The notes below the pieces were generated by a model, which saw only the letters and a program-made list of their open reading frames with translations, did no database searches and was not told the DNA's origin. Shown here piece after piece: positions 1 to 9,233 of a stretch of 64,000 nt of DNA; position 1 is the stretch's first letter, and the number at the start of each line of letters is the position of its first letter. Source of the stretch: Raineya sp. (GTDB lineage: Bacteria > Bacteroidota > Bacteroidia > Cytophagales > Thermonemataceae); the NCBI GenBank assembly GCA_025454915.1, contig JALONN010000011.1, positions 304,717-368,716 on the forward strand. Direction: 5' to 3'. The position numbers and the translations under genes are program-made.

Positions 1-1557
1 CCAAGAGTTTTTACAGGTAGTGCATCTTTTATCAATTCAAATCCTGTTTTTACACCTTTTACAAACTTATATATTTGCAATGGACAAACTTCTAATCTTG
101 ACTTTTCCGCAACAGATGTGGATGGAGATGTGTTGGTTTATAGTTTGGTAGATATGTATGATGCTCTTCCTATTAGAAGAAATCCACCACCCATAACACT
201 ACCACCTCCATTGCCTAACACTTATCCATTTCCACCACGATTAGTCAATTGGGATGCGGGTTTTTCAGCAAGCAATGCCATTCCCAGTAATGTGAGTTTG
301 CCTCTTAGTATCAATAGTACTACAGGACAAATTACAGTAAATCCTGCTCAAAAAGGCTTGTATTCTTTTGTTGTGAAATGTGAAGAATATAGAGGAGGTA
401 TAAAGATAGGAGAAGTTCGCAGAGATATTCAGTTATTTGTAGATGCTTGTCAGTCAGTAGTAAACACACCTATTGTAAGAATGTTGTTACCTCAAAGCAC
501 TACTTATTATCAAGAAAATACTATATTGGAAATAGATGCTAATAATTACACTGAAAATAATATTATTTTAGATGTAGAAGGCGTCATTCAACCTGATATT
601 TATAGACCTAAACCTGTTCTATTTGTCTTAACACCTCAAAACTTTTTTAATAATGCTCCCAATCGAATTATACTTGCTCCAAGTACATCAGAACCTAATG
701 CAAGTGGTGTAGCAAAAACAAAACTTCGATTACCAGAATGTTTAGAAAACAACAAAATATATGAGTTCAGATTGAGAGTTTCTGACCAGCAATGTCCTAA
801 CGAAGGTGTATCCGAAATAAATGTAAAAATAAGATTCAAGGCAAGGTCATCCAATCTGCCACCTCGTTTGAGTATCACAGGTTCGTTTCCTACAGGGATT
901 CAGAATAATTCAGTTATTATTGTGAATCCTAAAGATTCTATTAATATTAACTTACGTGCCCAATCTATAGAACCTCGTTCCAAAGATTCTTTAGAGATTG
1001 TAATTGCTACCAAAAATTTTGATATAAAAGATTATGGAATGGAATTTACAGATGGTAGAAAGGATATTATTAGTACAAGAGCTAGTTTTATTTGGAAACC
1101 AGATTGCGATTTGATACGCTCTAATGGTCAAAATGATACACTGACAGTATACTTTCTTGCTAAAAGAAAACCCAGTAGTGGATGTTTTACAGCAACGGAT
1201 TCTATTAAAGTGAAATTTCTGTTAAGAGATACCTATGCTCATTTTGATGAATTTCTGCCTCCTAACACTTTTACACCAAATGGGGATGGCATTAACGATG
1301 TATTTGTGCTTTCTAATTTAGAACCAGCACCTCCAAAACAGCCCAACGGAATTCAAAATCCCAATATGCCTTTGGATAATTGTTTATTTAAGTTTGAAAA
1401 AATTATTATTTACAATCGTTGGGGCAAAGAAGTTTTTAGTAGTTCTGATAGAAACTTTGTATGGAATGGAGATAAGCAAACTAGTGGAGTCTACTATTAT
1501 CAAATAAAATACTCTAACCAGAAATTATATAAAGGTATCATTAATCTGTTAAGATAA
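1..1557 (+). CDS. Secreted protein with gliding-motility-type C-terminal (T9SS type B) sorting domain, 5' end missing
   Basis: The frame is open from the first base, so the gene begins upstream and only the last 518 codons are here. The C-terminal domain carries the FTPNGDGINDVF signature (1270-1305), then YNRWGKEVF, a WNG turn and a GVYYYQIKY strand. This is the family's type B (gliding motility-associated) sorting domain, which directs export by the type IX system across the outer membrane and surface retention or release. Upstream parts look like repeated immunoglobulin/cadherin-like beta domains; a SATDVDGDVLVYSL stretch near 110-150 is typical of PKD/cadherin-like repeats in large Bacteroidetes surface proteins. 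Several Cys pairs are visible. Its stop overlaps the next start (TAATG). The role as an adhesin or surface structural protein is inferred; the ligand is unknown. Confidence 0.88.
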   Translation, partial: PRVFTGSASFINSNPVFTPFTNLYICNGQTSNLDFSATDVDGDVLVYSLVDMYDALPIRRNPPPITLPPPLPNTYPFPPRLVNWDAGFSASNAIPSNVSLPLSINSTTGQITVNPAQKGLYSFVVKCEEYRGGIKIGEVRRDIQLFVDACQSVVNTPIVRMLLPQSTTYYQENTILEIDANNYTENNIILDVEGVIQPDIYRPKPVLFVLTPQNFFNNAPNRIILAPSTSEPNASGVAKTKLRLPECLENNKIYEFRLRVSDQQCPNEGVSEINVKIRFKARSSNLPPRLSITGSFPTGIQNNSVIIVNPKDSININLRAQSIEPRSKDSLEIVIATKNFDIKDYGMEFTDGRKDIISTRASFIWKPDCDLIRSNGQNDTLTVYFLAKRKPSSGCFTATDSIKVKFLLRDTYAHFDEFLPPNTFTPNGDGINDVFVLSNLEPAPPKQPNGIQNPNMPLDNCLFKFEKIIIYNRWGKEVFSSSDRNFVWNGDKQTSGVYYYQIKYSNQKLYKGIINLLR

Positions 1558-1943
1558 TGAATTTGAATCAAGTTACAATTTCGGTAAAAGATGTAGAAAA
1601 ATCTATTGAATTTTATCAGAAATTAGGCTTAGGACTAATCGTAAAAGCTTTGCCCCATTATGCTCGATTTGTTTGTCCTGTGGGGAATGCTACTTTTTCA
1701 CTACATCAAGATGATAAAGCAGAAGAGAACAGAGGAACTTGGATATATTTTGAAATAGAAAATCTGGATGAAAAAGTTGAAGAACTCATCACAAAAGGTT
1801 TTGAGTTTGATGAAATGCCCAATGATAAAACATGGCTTTGGAGAGAAGCTCATCTGAGTGATTTAGACCAAAATAAAATTATTCTGTATTTTGCAGGAGA
1901 AAACAGATTAAATCCTCCTTGGAGAATCAAAGAAGTAAATTGA
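1557..1943 (+). CDS. VOC (glyoxalase/bleomycin-resistance fold) family protein
   Basis: A 128-residue protein of single-domain VOC size. It opens with the typical beta strand and helix of the fold (NQVTISVKDVEKSIEFYQKLG) and has the second half-repeat ending in LDQNKIILYFAGENR. His36 or His51 and a C-terminal acidic position could bind metal, but I cannot assign ligands with certainty. Such proteins act as glyoxalases, dioxygenases or drug-binding proteins; the substrate here is unknown. The start ATG overlaps the stop codon of the upstream surface protein by one base, suggesting translational coupling, although no functional link is obvious. Confidence 0.8.
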   Translation: MNLNQVTISVKDVEKSIEFYQKLGLGLIVKALPHYARFVCPVGNATFSLHQDDKAEENRGTWIYFEIENLDEKVEELITKGFEFDEMPNDKTWLWREAHLSDLDQNKIILYFAGENRLNPPWRIKEVN

Positions 1944-1992
1944 AACATTTTGAAAGAATAAAAGGTTATAAAAAGAAAAATACTCATTTTTT

Positions 1993-3954
1993 ATGCAGGT
2001 AATCAGTCCTTCAAATACATTATATTGTCCTTCACTCACAGAGTACAAGCGTAGAAAAACCATAGAAGTTAAGATAGGAGATATTCCTTTGGGTGGAGAT
2101 AATCCCATTAGAGTGCAATCCATGACAACTGCTGACACAATGGATACAGTGAAAACTGTGGCTGAGTGTGTTCGTTTGATTGAGGCTGGCTCTGAGTATA
2201 TTCGTATTACGGCACCCAGCGTAAAAGAAGCTGAAAATTTGCAAAATATTAAAAATGAGTTACGCAAAATGGGCTATACTGTACCCCTGATTGCCGACAT
2301 CCATTTTACTCCTAATGCTGCCGAACTTGCTGCAAAAATAGTAGAGAAAGTTCGTATCAACCCTGGTAATTATGCAGACAGAAAACGTTTTGAGGTAATT
2401 GATTATACCGAATCGGAGTATCAGGCAGAGTTAGAAAGAATAAGGGAGAAATTTATTCCACTAATCAAAATTTGTAAGGAATATGGTACAGCCATGCGTA
2501 TCGGAACCAATCATGGTTCACTTTCAGATAGAATTATGAGTCGTTATGGCGATAACCCGTTGGGTATGGTGGAATCTGCTTTAGAATTTTTGAGAATAGC
2601 TGAGGAAGAAAATTTTTATAATATTGTGCTTTCTATGAAGTCTAGCAATCCACAAGTGATGGTACAGGCTTATAGACTTTTGGTACAACGTTTGGATGAG
2701 GAAGGTTTAAAACCTTATCCACTACATTTAGGTGTAACAGAGGCAGGAGACGGGGAAGATGGTCGTGTGAAATCAGCAGTGGGAATAGGGACACTCCTTG
2801 AAGATGGTTTGGGTGATACTGTCAGGGTTTCACTTACCGAAGACCCTGAATACGAGATTCCTGTTGCTAAAAAATTGGTCAATCGGTATATTCAAAGAGC
2901 AGAAAAGGCTTTGCCTATTTCTGAAATACAAAGAGAAAATTATCCAATCAACCCTTTTAGTTATACTCGCCTCGAAACAAAAGAAACTTCTAATTTTGGA
3001 GGTAAGAATGTACCAAGGGTTATTGCAGATTATTCTGACTATCAGAATATTGTAATGGATGATTTGAAACAAATTGGTCATTTCTATTTGCCTGCTACTG
3101 ACAAATGGGCAATGAACGACCTAGGGGCAGATTTTGTATATTTAGGAAATCAAAAAGTGCCTTTTATGTTTCCTAACGGACTAAAGGCTATTCAAAATTA
3201 CCAGACTTGGGCAGAAGAAAAAGAAGAAGCTTATCCATTATTTTCAGAAATGGAATATCTGACTTATGATCAATTTTCTGAAAAACTTAATTTTTTGCTT
3301 CTGCCAGTAGAACAGACCGATTTGAGAGGTAAATTACTCAAAAATCTGCAAGAAGAAACAAATCCTCTGGTTCTACTACTGGAAACAGCCAATGAACATG
3401 CCATGCCTGCCTTGCGTAGATTGGTTGTGGAGCTTATTCAGAATAAAATTCAGTTACCCATTGTAATCAGAAGAAAATATACCACTAATGATTTGGAATC
3501 CTTACAAATAGATGCTTCAACGGATGTAGGTGGACTTTTGATAGATGGCTTAGGAGATGGTATGATGCTTTCTGTGAAACAAGATTTTATCAAAGATGCC
3601 AATAGTCTGGCTTTTGGTATTTTGCAGGCAGCCCGAACTCGCATCACGAAGACTGAGTATATTTCTTGCCCCAGTTGTGGACGTACATTGTTTGATTTAC
3701 AAGAAGTTACAGCTAAAATTCGCAAGCGTACCGACCATCTGAAAGGTGTGAAAATTGCTATTATGGGTTGTATTGTAAACGGACCGGGTGAAATGGCTGA
3801 TGCTGACTATGGTTATGTGGGTTCTGGAAAAGGAAAAATTACACTTTACAGAGGTAAAGAAGTAGTAAAGAAGACTGTAGCTGAAGAAAAGGCTTTGGAT
3901 GAACTGATTAATTTGATTAAAGAGGATAATAAATGGACAGAACCAGCCCATTAG
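1993..3954 (+). CDS. ispG: 4-hydroxy-3-methylbut-2-en-1-yl diphosphate synthase, long form (MEP pathway)
   Basis: IspG/GcpE reductively converts methylerythritol cyclodiphosphate to HMBPP in isoprenoid synthesis, in the cytoplasm. The N-terminal TIM-barrel begins with the family's RRKTIEVKIGDIPLGG and contains VQSMTTADT. The C-terminal reductase-like domain carries the [4Fe-4S] ligands Cys559, Cys562, Cys593 and Glu600 (SCPSCGR and GCIVNGPGE); their spacing matches the E. coli enzyme to within one residue. At 653 residues it is far longer than the roughly 370-residue proteobacterial enzyme, because of an insertion of about 250 residues between barrel and cluster domain, as in plant, Chlamydia and Bacteroidetes enzymes. 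It supplies precursors for the carotenoid genes seen elsewhere in the window. Confidence 0.97.
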   Translation: MQVISPSNTLYCPSLTEYKRRKTIEVKIGDIPLGGDNPIRVQSMTTADTMDTVKTVAECVRLIEAGSEYIRITAPSVKEAENLQNIKNELRKMGYTVPLIADIHFTPNAAELAAKIVEKVRINPGNYADRKRFEVIDYTESEYQAELERIREKFIPLIKICKEYGTAMRIGTNHGSLSDRIMSRYGDNPLGMVESALEFLRIAEEENFYNIVLSMKSSNPQVMVQAYRLLVQRLDEEGLKPYPLHLGVTEAGDGEDGRVKSAVGIGTLLEDGLGDTVRVSLTEDPEYEIPVAKKLVNRYIQRAEKALPISEIQRENYPINPFSYTRLETKETSNFGGKNVPRVIADYSDYQNIVMDDLKQIGHFYLPATDKWAMNDLGADFVYLGNQKVPFMFPNGLKAIQNYQTWAEEKEEAYPLFSEMEYLTYDQFSEKLNFLLLPVEQTDLRGKLLKNLQEETNPLVLLLETANEHAMPALRRLVVELIQNKIQLPIVIRRKYTTNDLESLQIDASTDVGGLLIDGLGDGMMLSVKQDFIKDANSLAFGILQAARTRITKTEYISCPSCGRTLFDLQEVTAKIRKRTDHLKGVKIAIMGCIVNGPGEMADADYGYVGSGKGKITLYRGKEVVKKTVAEEKALDELINLIKEDNKWTEPAH

Positions 3955-3981
3955 AAATGAGAAAATATAAACCATAAAACT

Positions 3982-4176
3982 ATGTCTAAAATCAAGGAAT
4001 ATTTTAAAATAGGAGAGGTATTTTCGTATTTTATCAGAGTGTTTAAAAAACATGACCCTAACGATACTCGCTATCCAAGTAATTTTAATATCAGAATGAT
4101 GCATGGTATCAATAAAATTTCTATTTTGATGTTTTTAGTCTGTCTGATAGTGATTTTTGTAAGAAGATGCTCTTAG
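3982..4176 (+). CDS. Small single-pass membrane protein (DUF6728-like)
   Basis: A 64-residue protein that starts 27 bases after ispG. The N-terminal half is basic and amphipathic (KIKEYFKIGEVFSYFIRVF). A hydrophobic segment at about 46-60 (KISILMFLVCLIVIFV) is followed by RR and CS at the end, which suggests an N-in, single-pass topology. It resembles the short proteins called DUF6728 found in Cytophagales; this assignment is from memory of the pattern and is not certain. Function is unknown. The position between ispG and nuoA may simply reflect operon packing. Confidence 0.7.
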   Translation: MSKIKEYFKIGEVFSYFIRVFKKHDPNDTRYPSNFNIRMMHGINKISILMFLVCLIVIFVRRCS

Positions 4177-4204
4177 AAAGAGCATTAAAGAAATAGATTA
4201 TTTT

Positions 4205-4234
4205 TTGTTTTCAATCAAGAATTATTTACTTTTA
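4205..4234 (+). promoter_or_regulatory. Possible Bacteroidetes-type promoter for nuoA-nuoB
   Basis: TTG at 4205-4207, a 19-base spacer, and TACTTTTA at 4227-4234, which matches the TAnnTTTG -7 element except for the last base. It lies 23 bases before the nuoA start codon. The single mismatch and the AT-rich context keep this tentative. Confidence 0.35.
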
Positions 4235-4257
4235 AGCTTTAAACAATAAAACTTAGT

Positions 4258-4629
4258 ATGAACAAAGTATATACTCCTGCTGATTATGTACCTATTTTCA
4301 TCCAATTGGGTTTGGCAATAGGTTTTGTGCTTACAACTATGGTGGCAACACATTTATTGGGTCCAAAACGCAGAGGAAAGGTAAAAGATGAAGCTTTTGA
4401 GTGTGGTATTGAGTCAGTTGGGGACGCACGTACACCCATTTCCATCAAATATTTTTTGATTGCCATTTTGTTTGTATTGTTTGACGTAGAGATTATTTTC
4501 ATGTATCCTTGGGCTGTAAACTTCTTGCAGTTGGGTTGGTTTGGCTTTTTTGAGATGGTAACTTTCATGGGATTGCTTTTGGTAGGTTTCTACTACATTA
4601 TCAAACGTGATGTATTGAAGTGGGAGTAA
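4258..4629 (+). CDS. nuoA: NADH-quinone oxidoreductase subunit A
   Basis: A 123-residue inner-membrane subunit of complex I with the family's three-helix layout: TM1 near 12-34, TM2 near 66-86, TM3 near 94-115. The conserved loop EAFECGIESVGDAR and the acidic helix FVLFDVEIIFMYPWA are clear NuoA signatures. It is followed 62 bases later by nuoB. A second, different NuoA lies at 49071-49556, so the strain has at least two subunit A genes. No other complex I genes follow; the pair ends at a strong terminator. Confidence 0.95.
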   Translation: MNKVYTPADYVPIFIQLGLAIGFVLTTMVATHLLGPKRRGKVKDEAFECGIESVGDARTPISIKYFLIAILFVLFDVEIIFMYPWAVNFLQLGWFGFFEMVTFMGLLLVGFYYIIKRDVLKWE

Positions 4630-4691
4630 TCTCAATATTTAGAAACAAAAATCTTTATACAAACGTTAAGCTGATATAAATATAGAACCGT

Positions 4692-5234
4692 ATGGTTAAG
4701 ATAGTTGATAAACCAGAAGGGTACGAAGGACAAGGTTTTTTCGCTACCAGTTTTGATAAAGTAATTGGACTTGCAAGAGCTAACTCCCTGTGGCCTTTGC
4801 CTTTTGCCACTTCTTGCTGTGGTATTGAGTTTATGTCCACGATGGCATCTACTTACGATTTGGCTCGATTTGGTTCAGAACGTCCAAGCTTCTCGCCTCG
4901 TCAAGCAGATATGCTGATTGTGGCGGGTACAATTGCCAAGAAAATGGCACCAGTTTTAAAGCAGGTTTATGAGCAGATGGCTGAACCTCGTTGGGTTCTT
5001 TGTGTGGGAGCTTGTGCTTGTAGTGGTGGTATTTTTGATACATACAGCGTTTTACAAGGCATTGATCGTATCATACCTGTAGATGTTTATGTACCTGGTT
5101 GCCCTCCACGTCCCGAACAGATTCTAGAAGGTATTTTGCAACTCCAAGAGTTTACCAAAAAAGAGTCTCTACGCAGAAGAAATGAAGACAAATACAAAGA
5201 ACTCTTAGCCTCTTACAATATTTTAGTAGATTAA
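4692..5234 (+). CDS. nuoB: NADH-quinone oxidoreductase subunit B (N2 cluster subunit)
   Basis: A 180-residue peripheral-arm subunit that holds iron-sulfur cluster N2, the last electron carrier before quinone. The four ligands are visible: adjacent Cys42-Cys43 in TSCCGIEF, Cys108 in VGACACSGG, and Cys137 in VPGCPPRPE. Distances (65 and 29 residues) equal those of the E. coli protein. It sits downstream of nuoA with no nuoC or later subunits before the terminator, so the rest of complex I must be encoded elsewhere. Confidence 0.97.
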   Translation: MVKIVDKPEGYEGQGFFATSFDKVIGLARANSLWPLPFATSCCGIEFMSTMASTYDLARFGSERPSFSPRQADMLIVAGTIAKKMAPVLKQVYEQMAEPRWVLCVGACACSGGIFDTYSVLQGIDRIIPVDVYVPGCPPRPEQILEGILQLQEFTKKESLRRRNEDKYKELLASYNILVD

Positions 5235-5252
5235 ATAAACAATACTTTCATG

Positions 5253-5281
5253 AAGCCATGTTTTTAACATGGCTTTTTTTA
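5253..5281 (+). terminator. Rho-independent terminator after nuoB
   Basis: A perfect 10-bp stem (AAGCCATGTT / AACATGGCTT) with a TTT loop, followed by a run of eight T. It closes the nuoA-nuoB unit and lies just before the convergent FemAB-like gene. Confidence 0.9.
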
Positions 5282-5298
5282 TCCAAAACCAAAATGGA

Positions 5299-6429
5299 TT
5301 AATATTTTGGAAATAATATATGACTGTATTTATTTATCAGAAATCGCCATATACCATAATTTCCTTTGAAAAACAGAAACAAATTGGAAACCTTGCCACC
5401 TACTCGTATCTTGGTATAGTATGTGGTCTGACCAAGTTGTAAAATTTGTTTTTTACGTTCAACAGCGTACTTTACAAGCATTGTAAGCAAATTAAAATAG
5501 CTGTCGTACTTATCCTGATAATCTTTTTTAGAAACAAACAAAAATGTAATACTCTTTTCTTGCTCTATTAGTAGAAAAGAAGCTATAATTTGACCATCTT
5601 TTTCCAAACTCAGTAATTTGCCTTCAGGGACTCTTTGAAAAAACTCATCAAAAAAAGCTTGATTCAGTGTTTCAAATTTTACTTTGGCTCTTTGCATCAC
5701 AAAAATATATTTTTCGTAAAATTCTACACTTGAACTTTCAGGCAAAGACTGGAGTGTAAAATAAACCTTCTGTTTTGAAGGAGTATGGAAAGCAAGATCT
5801 TGAAAAGTAAAATCTATTTTTTTCAAAGAACGATTTATCTGTCTTCTTTGCTGATTTGAAAGGCTTTTCCAATAATTTTCTGTATCAAAATCTTTTATAT
5901 GCAAATTAACAGTTGGAAGCGACCAACACCTTACATAACCATATTTTTGTAAAAAAGGCTCAAAAATATCACTTTGAAGTGGGTCAAATTCTTTGAAAGC
6001 TGAGAATTTTATTTTTTCCTGTTTTGCAATGGCATGCATTTTCTGATTGATTTCAGCTAAACACAAATCCAAGTGTCTTTCATTGTTTATATCTTTTATC
6101 CAGATATTCTGATGACCTGCTGAAACGGGTGTACCACAGAAAATAAGCTTAATTTTAAATAAATTTGGAAAAAGCTTTTTAACTATTTTTACAAACAGAT
6201 TTTCTTGAATAAATAAATCCAAATCCATTTCAAAAACAGATACAACAGCCGAACAAGCCAGTTGCTTGTTTTCATAAGCTCTAAAAAAATATAACTGGCT
6301 CTTGTTTATTTTACTTTGTTCTAAAACCTTCAAAAAATTGCTTTGATGTAAAATATATTCTTCCCCCAAATCTTTGTCCCATTCTATTGTATCAATATTT
6401 TGGAGGCTGTGAGTCCATTCAAACTGCAT
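5299..6429 (-). CDS. FemAB/GNAT-like acyl- or aminoacyltransferase
   Basis: A 376-residue soluble protein of the Acetyltransf_6 / FemAB-like class (two GNAT-type halves). Visible features are SNQQRRQINRSLKK near 190-203, a pattern typical of the central FemAB-like segment, and the C-terminal half with KLLSLEKDGQIIASFLLIEQ (acetyl-CoA-type beta strands), a YFNLLTMLVKYAVERKK helix and LGQTTYYTKIRVGG near 337-350. Family members transfer amino acids or acyl groups to peptidoglycan precursors, exopolysaccharides or lipids. Its start overlaps the preceding radical SAM gene by 11 bases, so it is the last gene of a four-gene operon with two B12-radical SAM enzymes and a P450. It probably adds a group to that pathway's product; the substrate is unknown. 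Confidence 0.75.
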   Translation of the reverse strand: MQFEWTHSLQNIDTIEWDKDLGEEYILHQSNFLKVLEQSKINKSQLYFFRAYENKQLACSAVVSVFEMDLDLFIQENLFVKIVKKLFPNLFKIKLIFCGTPVSAGHQNIWIKDINNERHLDLCLAEINQKMHAIAKQEKIKFSAFKEFDPLQSDIFEPFLQKYGYVRCWSLPTVNLHIKDFDTENYWKSLSNQQRRQINRSLKKIDFTFQDLAFHTPSKQKVYFTLQSLPESSSVEFYEKYIFVMQRAKVKFETLNQAFFDEFFQRVPEGKLLSLEKDGQIIASFLLIEQEKSITFLFVSKKDYQDKYDSYFNLLTMLVKYAVERKKQILQLGQTTYYTKIRVGGKVSNLFLFFKGNYGIWRFLINKYSHILFPKY

Positions 6430-7924
6430 TTTTACTTAAATTTGTATTTTGCTGAAAAGAAATATGTTCAAACTTGTTCTCAAAAGATAAACTCAAAGGT
6501 ACTTCTCCTTTGTATTGGGCTTTGGCAATACCTTTAGGAGAATGATGTTTGTGGGCATTCCAAAACTGCCAGCCTATTTTAAGAGTTCCCCAAATAACTT
6601 TCCAATATTTCCAAGTCCAAACAGAAGGTAATGTTCTTTGTGTGACCTGATTAGCTCTGTATATATTTAAAATAGTTTTGGAATAGGTTTTAAGGAGTTG
6701 CCTGTAATAAGTTTTCAAAGATGTTTTAGTGGGCAGAATAATATGTGAAAGGTCAAAGAATCCATGAGCATCTTCAGGGACTGTAAGCAAATGCTTTTGT
6801 TGAGCATAGGTCTCTGCACCAGGTAGGGGAGTCATGGGAGAAATATTCACATAATACAATTGGTTATCTTTGATAAATTTCCAAAGCCTTTCCCAATCTT
6901 TTTGAGTGTAATGAGCATCTGGGATGAGTGAGCCATAAGTATCTATTTTATATTTTCTTAGAATATCAATAGCTCGTGTATTATGGCTTACATCACATTC
7001 TTTATTCATGGCTTCCAATTCTTCATCTAAAGCAGCTTCTAACCCTATAAAAACAGCTACAAGTCCTAGATTTGCCCATTCAGCAATTATATCTTCATTT
7101 TCAGCAATAAAATCGGCACGGGCATATACCAAGTATTTTTTCTGAATCTGATGCTCTTTGATGAGATCAGCCAGTTTTCGCAAACGAGTTTTATTGATGA
7201 GAAAAATATCATCTACTATATAAATATCTTCTGCTTCAATGGTGAGTAGTTCTTGTACAATGCTTTCAGGGCTACGAGAATAAGGCAAACCATCCGTAAT
7301 TTTCCAAGTAAAACAAAAATTACAACGATACCAACAACCCCAAGTAGTTTTCATTGTTACGACTGGCTGGTGCATTAAGTAGTAATATTTGTGCTGAATA
7401 TGTTTGATTAGATCTCGGTTAGGTAAAGGCAAACTATCAGCTTTAGGCATATAAGGCTTCTTTTCAGTAAAAACCAATTTTTTTTCAGCAACAGGAAAAG
7501 CCAAACCCGCTACTTGCCACAAGCTTTCTCCAAGAGCAATACAATCCACAAGCTCTTTCATAAGAAATGTACCATCACCTATGCCTATAATATCAACTGA
7601 TACATCAGCATAATCTTCAGGAACTAAGGTTGCATGTACACCACCAGCCACTGTAATAATATCAGGATTGTACGTTTTTGCTTTTCTGAATAGTTTTATG
7701 ACCTCGTTTGTACCTGCTTTGTAGGCACTTGAGGCAATAATTTCAGGTTGAAATTCACTTAGGTACTCTTCAAAATTATTTTCTACAAGTAAATCACATA
7801 TTTTTACTTCATGATTATTGAGCAGTGCTCCAATATATTCAAGTTCTAATGGTTCACAAATCATGATATGTTTCAAACCAATGGTGAATTCTGATACAGG
7901 CGGGCGTACAAGTAAAACTCTCAT
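6419..7924 (-). CDS. Cobalamin-binding-domain radical SAM enzyme (operon copy 1)
   Basis: A 501-residue protein with an N-terminal B12-binding-type Rossmann domain (RVLLVRPP, then IVAGGVHATLVPED near 90-104) and a radical SAM core. The iron-sulfur motif CX3CX2C is at Cys197, Cys201, Cys204 (WGCWYRCNFCFTW). The strand EDIYIVDDIF and the segment GLEAALDEELEAMNK fit the barrel. Enzymes of this class methylate or rearrange unreactive carbons in lipids, tetrapyrroles and natural products. The start overlaps the P450 stop by four bases (ATGA). The B12 domain has no obvious DxHxxG motif, so cobalamin may bind base-off without His ligation or not at all. The C-terminal ~100 residues are basic and Trp-rich, perhaps for membrane or lipid contact. 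Confidence 0.88.
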   Translation of the reverse strand: MRVLLVRPPVSEFTIGLKHIMICEPLELEYIGALLNNHEVKICDLLVENNFEEYLSEFQPEIIASSAYKAGTNEVIKLFRKAKTYNPDIITVAGGVHATLVPEDYADVSVDIIGIGDGTFLMKELVDCIALGESLWQVAGLAFPVAEKKLVFTEKKPYMPKADSLPLPNRDLIKHIQHKYYYLMHQPVVTMKTTWGCWYRCNFCFTWKITDGLPYSRSPESIVQELLTIEAEDIYIVDDIFLINKTRLRKLADLIKEHQIQKKYLVYARADFIAENEDIIAEWANLGLVAVFIGLEAALDEELEAMNKECDVSHNTRAIDILRKYKIDTYGSLIPDAHYTQKDWERLWKFIKDNQLYYVNISPMTPLPGAETYAQQKHLLTVPEDAHGFFDLSHIILPTKTSLKTYYRQLLKTYSKTILNIYRANQVTQRTLPSVWTWKYWKVIWGTLKIGWQFWNAHKHHSPKGIAKAQYKGEVPLSLSFENKFEHISFQQNTNLSKNAV

Positions 7925-9198
7925 TTTCTTGGTGTTAAATTAAAAAGTAAATGCTGACTAGGTTTTAGTGTAGAAAGTGAAACAGGATGTATAATACCTT
8001 CATTTTGTAAAGTAAAATGATATTTTTGGACAAAATGAGCTATGAAAAGCATCATGGCTGGCATTGCTAAATATTTTCCAATACATGTATGTTTCCCTGC
8101 CCCAAATGGAATAAAAGTATGAGATTGTATGTTAGTTTTATTTTCAGAAGCAAAACGTTCAGGTAAAAATACATCAGGGTTTTGCCAATAACGTGGATTT
8201 CTGTGTATGCCATACACACTAATATACATTGTATCACCTTTTTTAATAGATTTATTATGTATTATATCTGTTGTGATAGCATCTCTTACAAGAGCATGGC
8301 TGGGTGGATACAATCGTAAACCCTCCTGAATTACCTGTTCCAGATAAGGCATTTGCTTGATGTGTTGTATTTCAATTGCCTCATTTTGAGTAAGATAATC
8401 TATTTCAGTTTGTAGTTTTTTTAGCTTTTCAGGATATTTAGAAAGCAAATATAAAATCCAAGTGTTGGCAACAGCCAGAGTTTCAGTGCCTGCTCCCAAA
8501 TGAACAATCAGTTCATTTCTAATATGATTATGAGGGTAACCATTCTTTTTTAACTCCCGAAGCAATTTTTCAGATTTTTGTGGTATAGTTTCTAATAGTG
8601 ATTCTGTCCAACTACTGAGAAAATGCAGACTTTTTTTTGCTATCTTCTGTCTTTTATCAAACATAGAAGTAAACTTTCGCCAAGGAAACTTACTTCTCCA
8701 CGCAATCAGATTTTCTCCATTTTCTATGGCTTCATAAATAGTAGGAATGGTAGTGTTTTCTTCTGCTCCAAAAATATACCTAAGAATCATTCGTACATTG
8801 AAATGAGCATTTAAAGTGATAGGAGAGAAGAGTTTAGGCAAATTTTGGGTAATGAAATGAGTTTCTTGTGCTAAATCATCAAGATAATTAGCCACTGCCA
8901 AAGGTGTAAAATAAATATTTTGCATTTTTCGAAGCTCCAACCACTCTTGCCCTTGTGCAGTTCCCATTGCATTGCCAATTATTTGTCTGAGTTCCTGCCA
9001 ATAAATTTTACTTTTAACATATTTTTCTTCATTTTTTATGAGAATGTGATGCAAAACTTCTGCATCATTAACCATAAAAATACGACGAAATGGAATAGGT
9101 AAAAGCATAAAATCGCCTTGTTCATAACATTGCTCAGATGCTGAATACAAAGCAGCATTTTTCAGAAAATTAAAAGCAATATTTGTTTTAAGCAACAT
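7921..9198 (-). CDS. Cytochrome P450 monooxygenase
   Basis: A 425-residue P450 with all hallmark motifs. The I-helix oxygen-activation motif is GAGTET (AGxxT), the K-helix ExxR lies in QEGLRLYPP, and the heme loop FGAGKHTCIG has the axial Cys at 372. No N-terminal anchor or fused reductase is present, so it is a soluble class that needs separate redox partners, none of which are nearby. It sits between two B12-type radical SAM genes: 35 bases after the first and overlapping the second by four bases. It presumably hydroxylates or desaturates an intermediate of that pathway. The substrate cannot be told from sequence. Confidence 0.96.
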   Translation of the reverse strand: MLLKTNIAFNFLKNAALYSASEQCYEQGDFMLLPIPFRRIFMVNDAEVLHHILIKNEEKYVKSKIYWQELRQIIGNAMGTAQGQEWLELRKMQNIYFTPLAVANYLDDLAQETHFITQNLPKLFSPITLNAHFNVRMILRYIFGAEENTTIPTIYEAIENGENLIAWRSKFPWRKFTSMFDKRQKIAKKSLHFLSSWTESLLETIPQKSEKLLRELKKNGYPHNHIRNELIVHLGAGTETLAVANTWILYLLSKYPEKLKKLQTEIDYLTQNEAIEIQHIKQMPYLEQVIQEGLRLYPPSHALVRDAITTDIIHNKSIKKGDTMYISVYGIHRNPRYWQNPDVFLPERFASENKTNIQSHTFIPFGAGKHTCIGKYLAMPAMMLFIAHFVQKYHFTLQNEGIIHPVSLSTLKPSQHLLFNLTPRK

Positions 9199-9233
9199 AT
9201 ATTATCCTAAAGCTTTTATAGCCTCTCATAAAG

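Noticed and set aside
3697..4104. Leftward frame covering the end of ispG and the small membrane protein
   Set aside because: It runs antisense through the conserved IspG cluster domain and has no family match.
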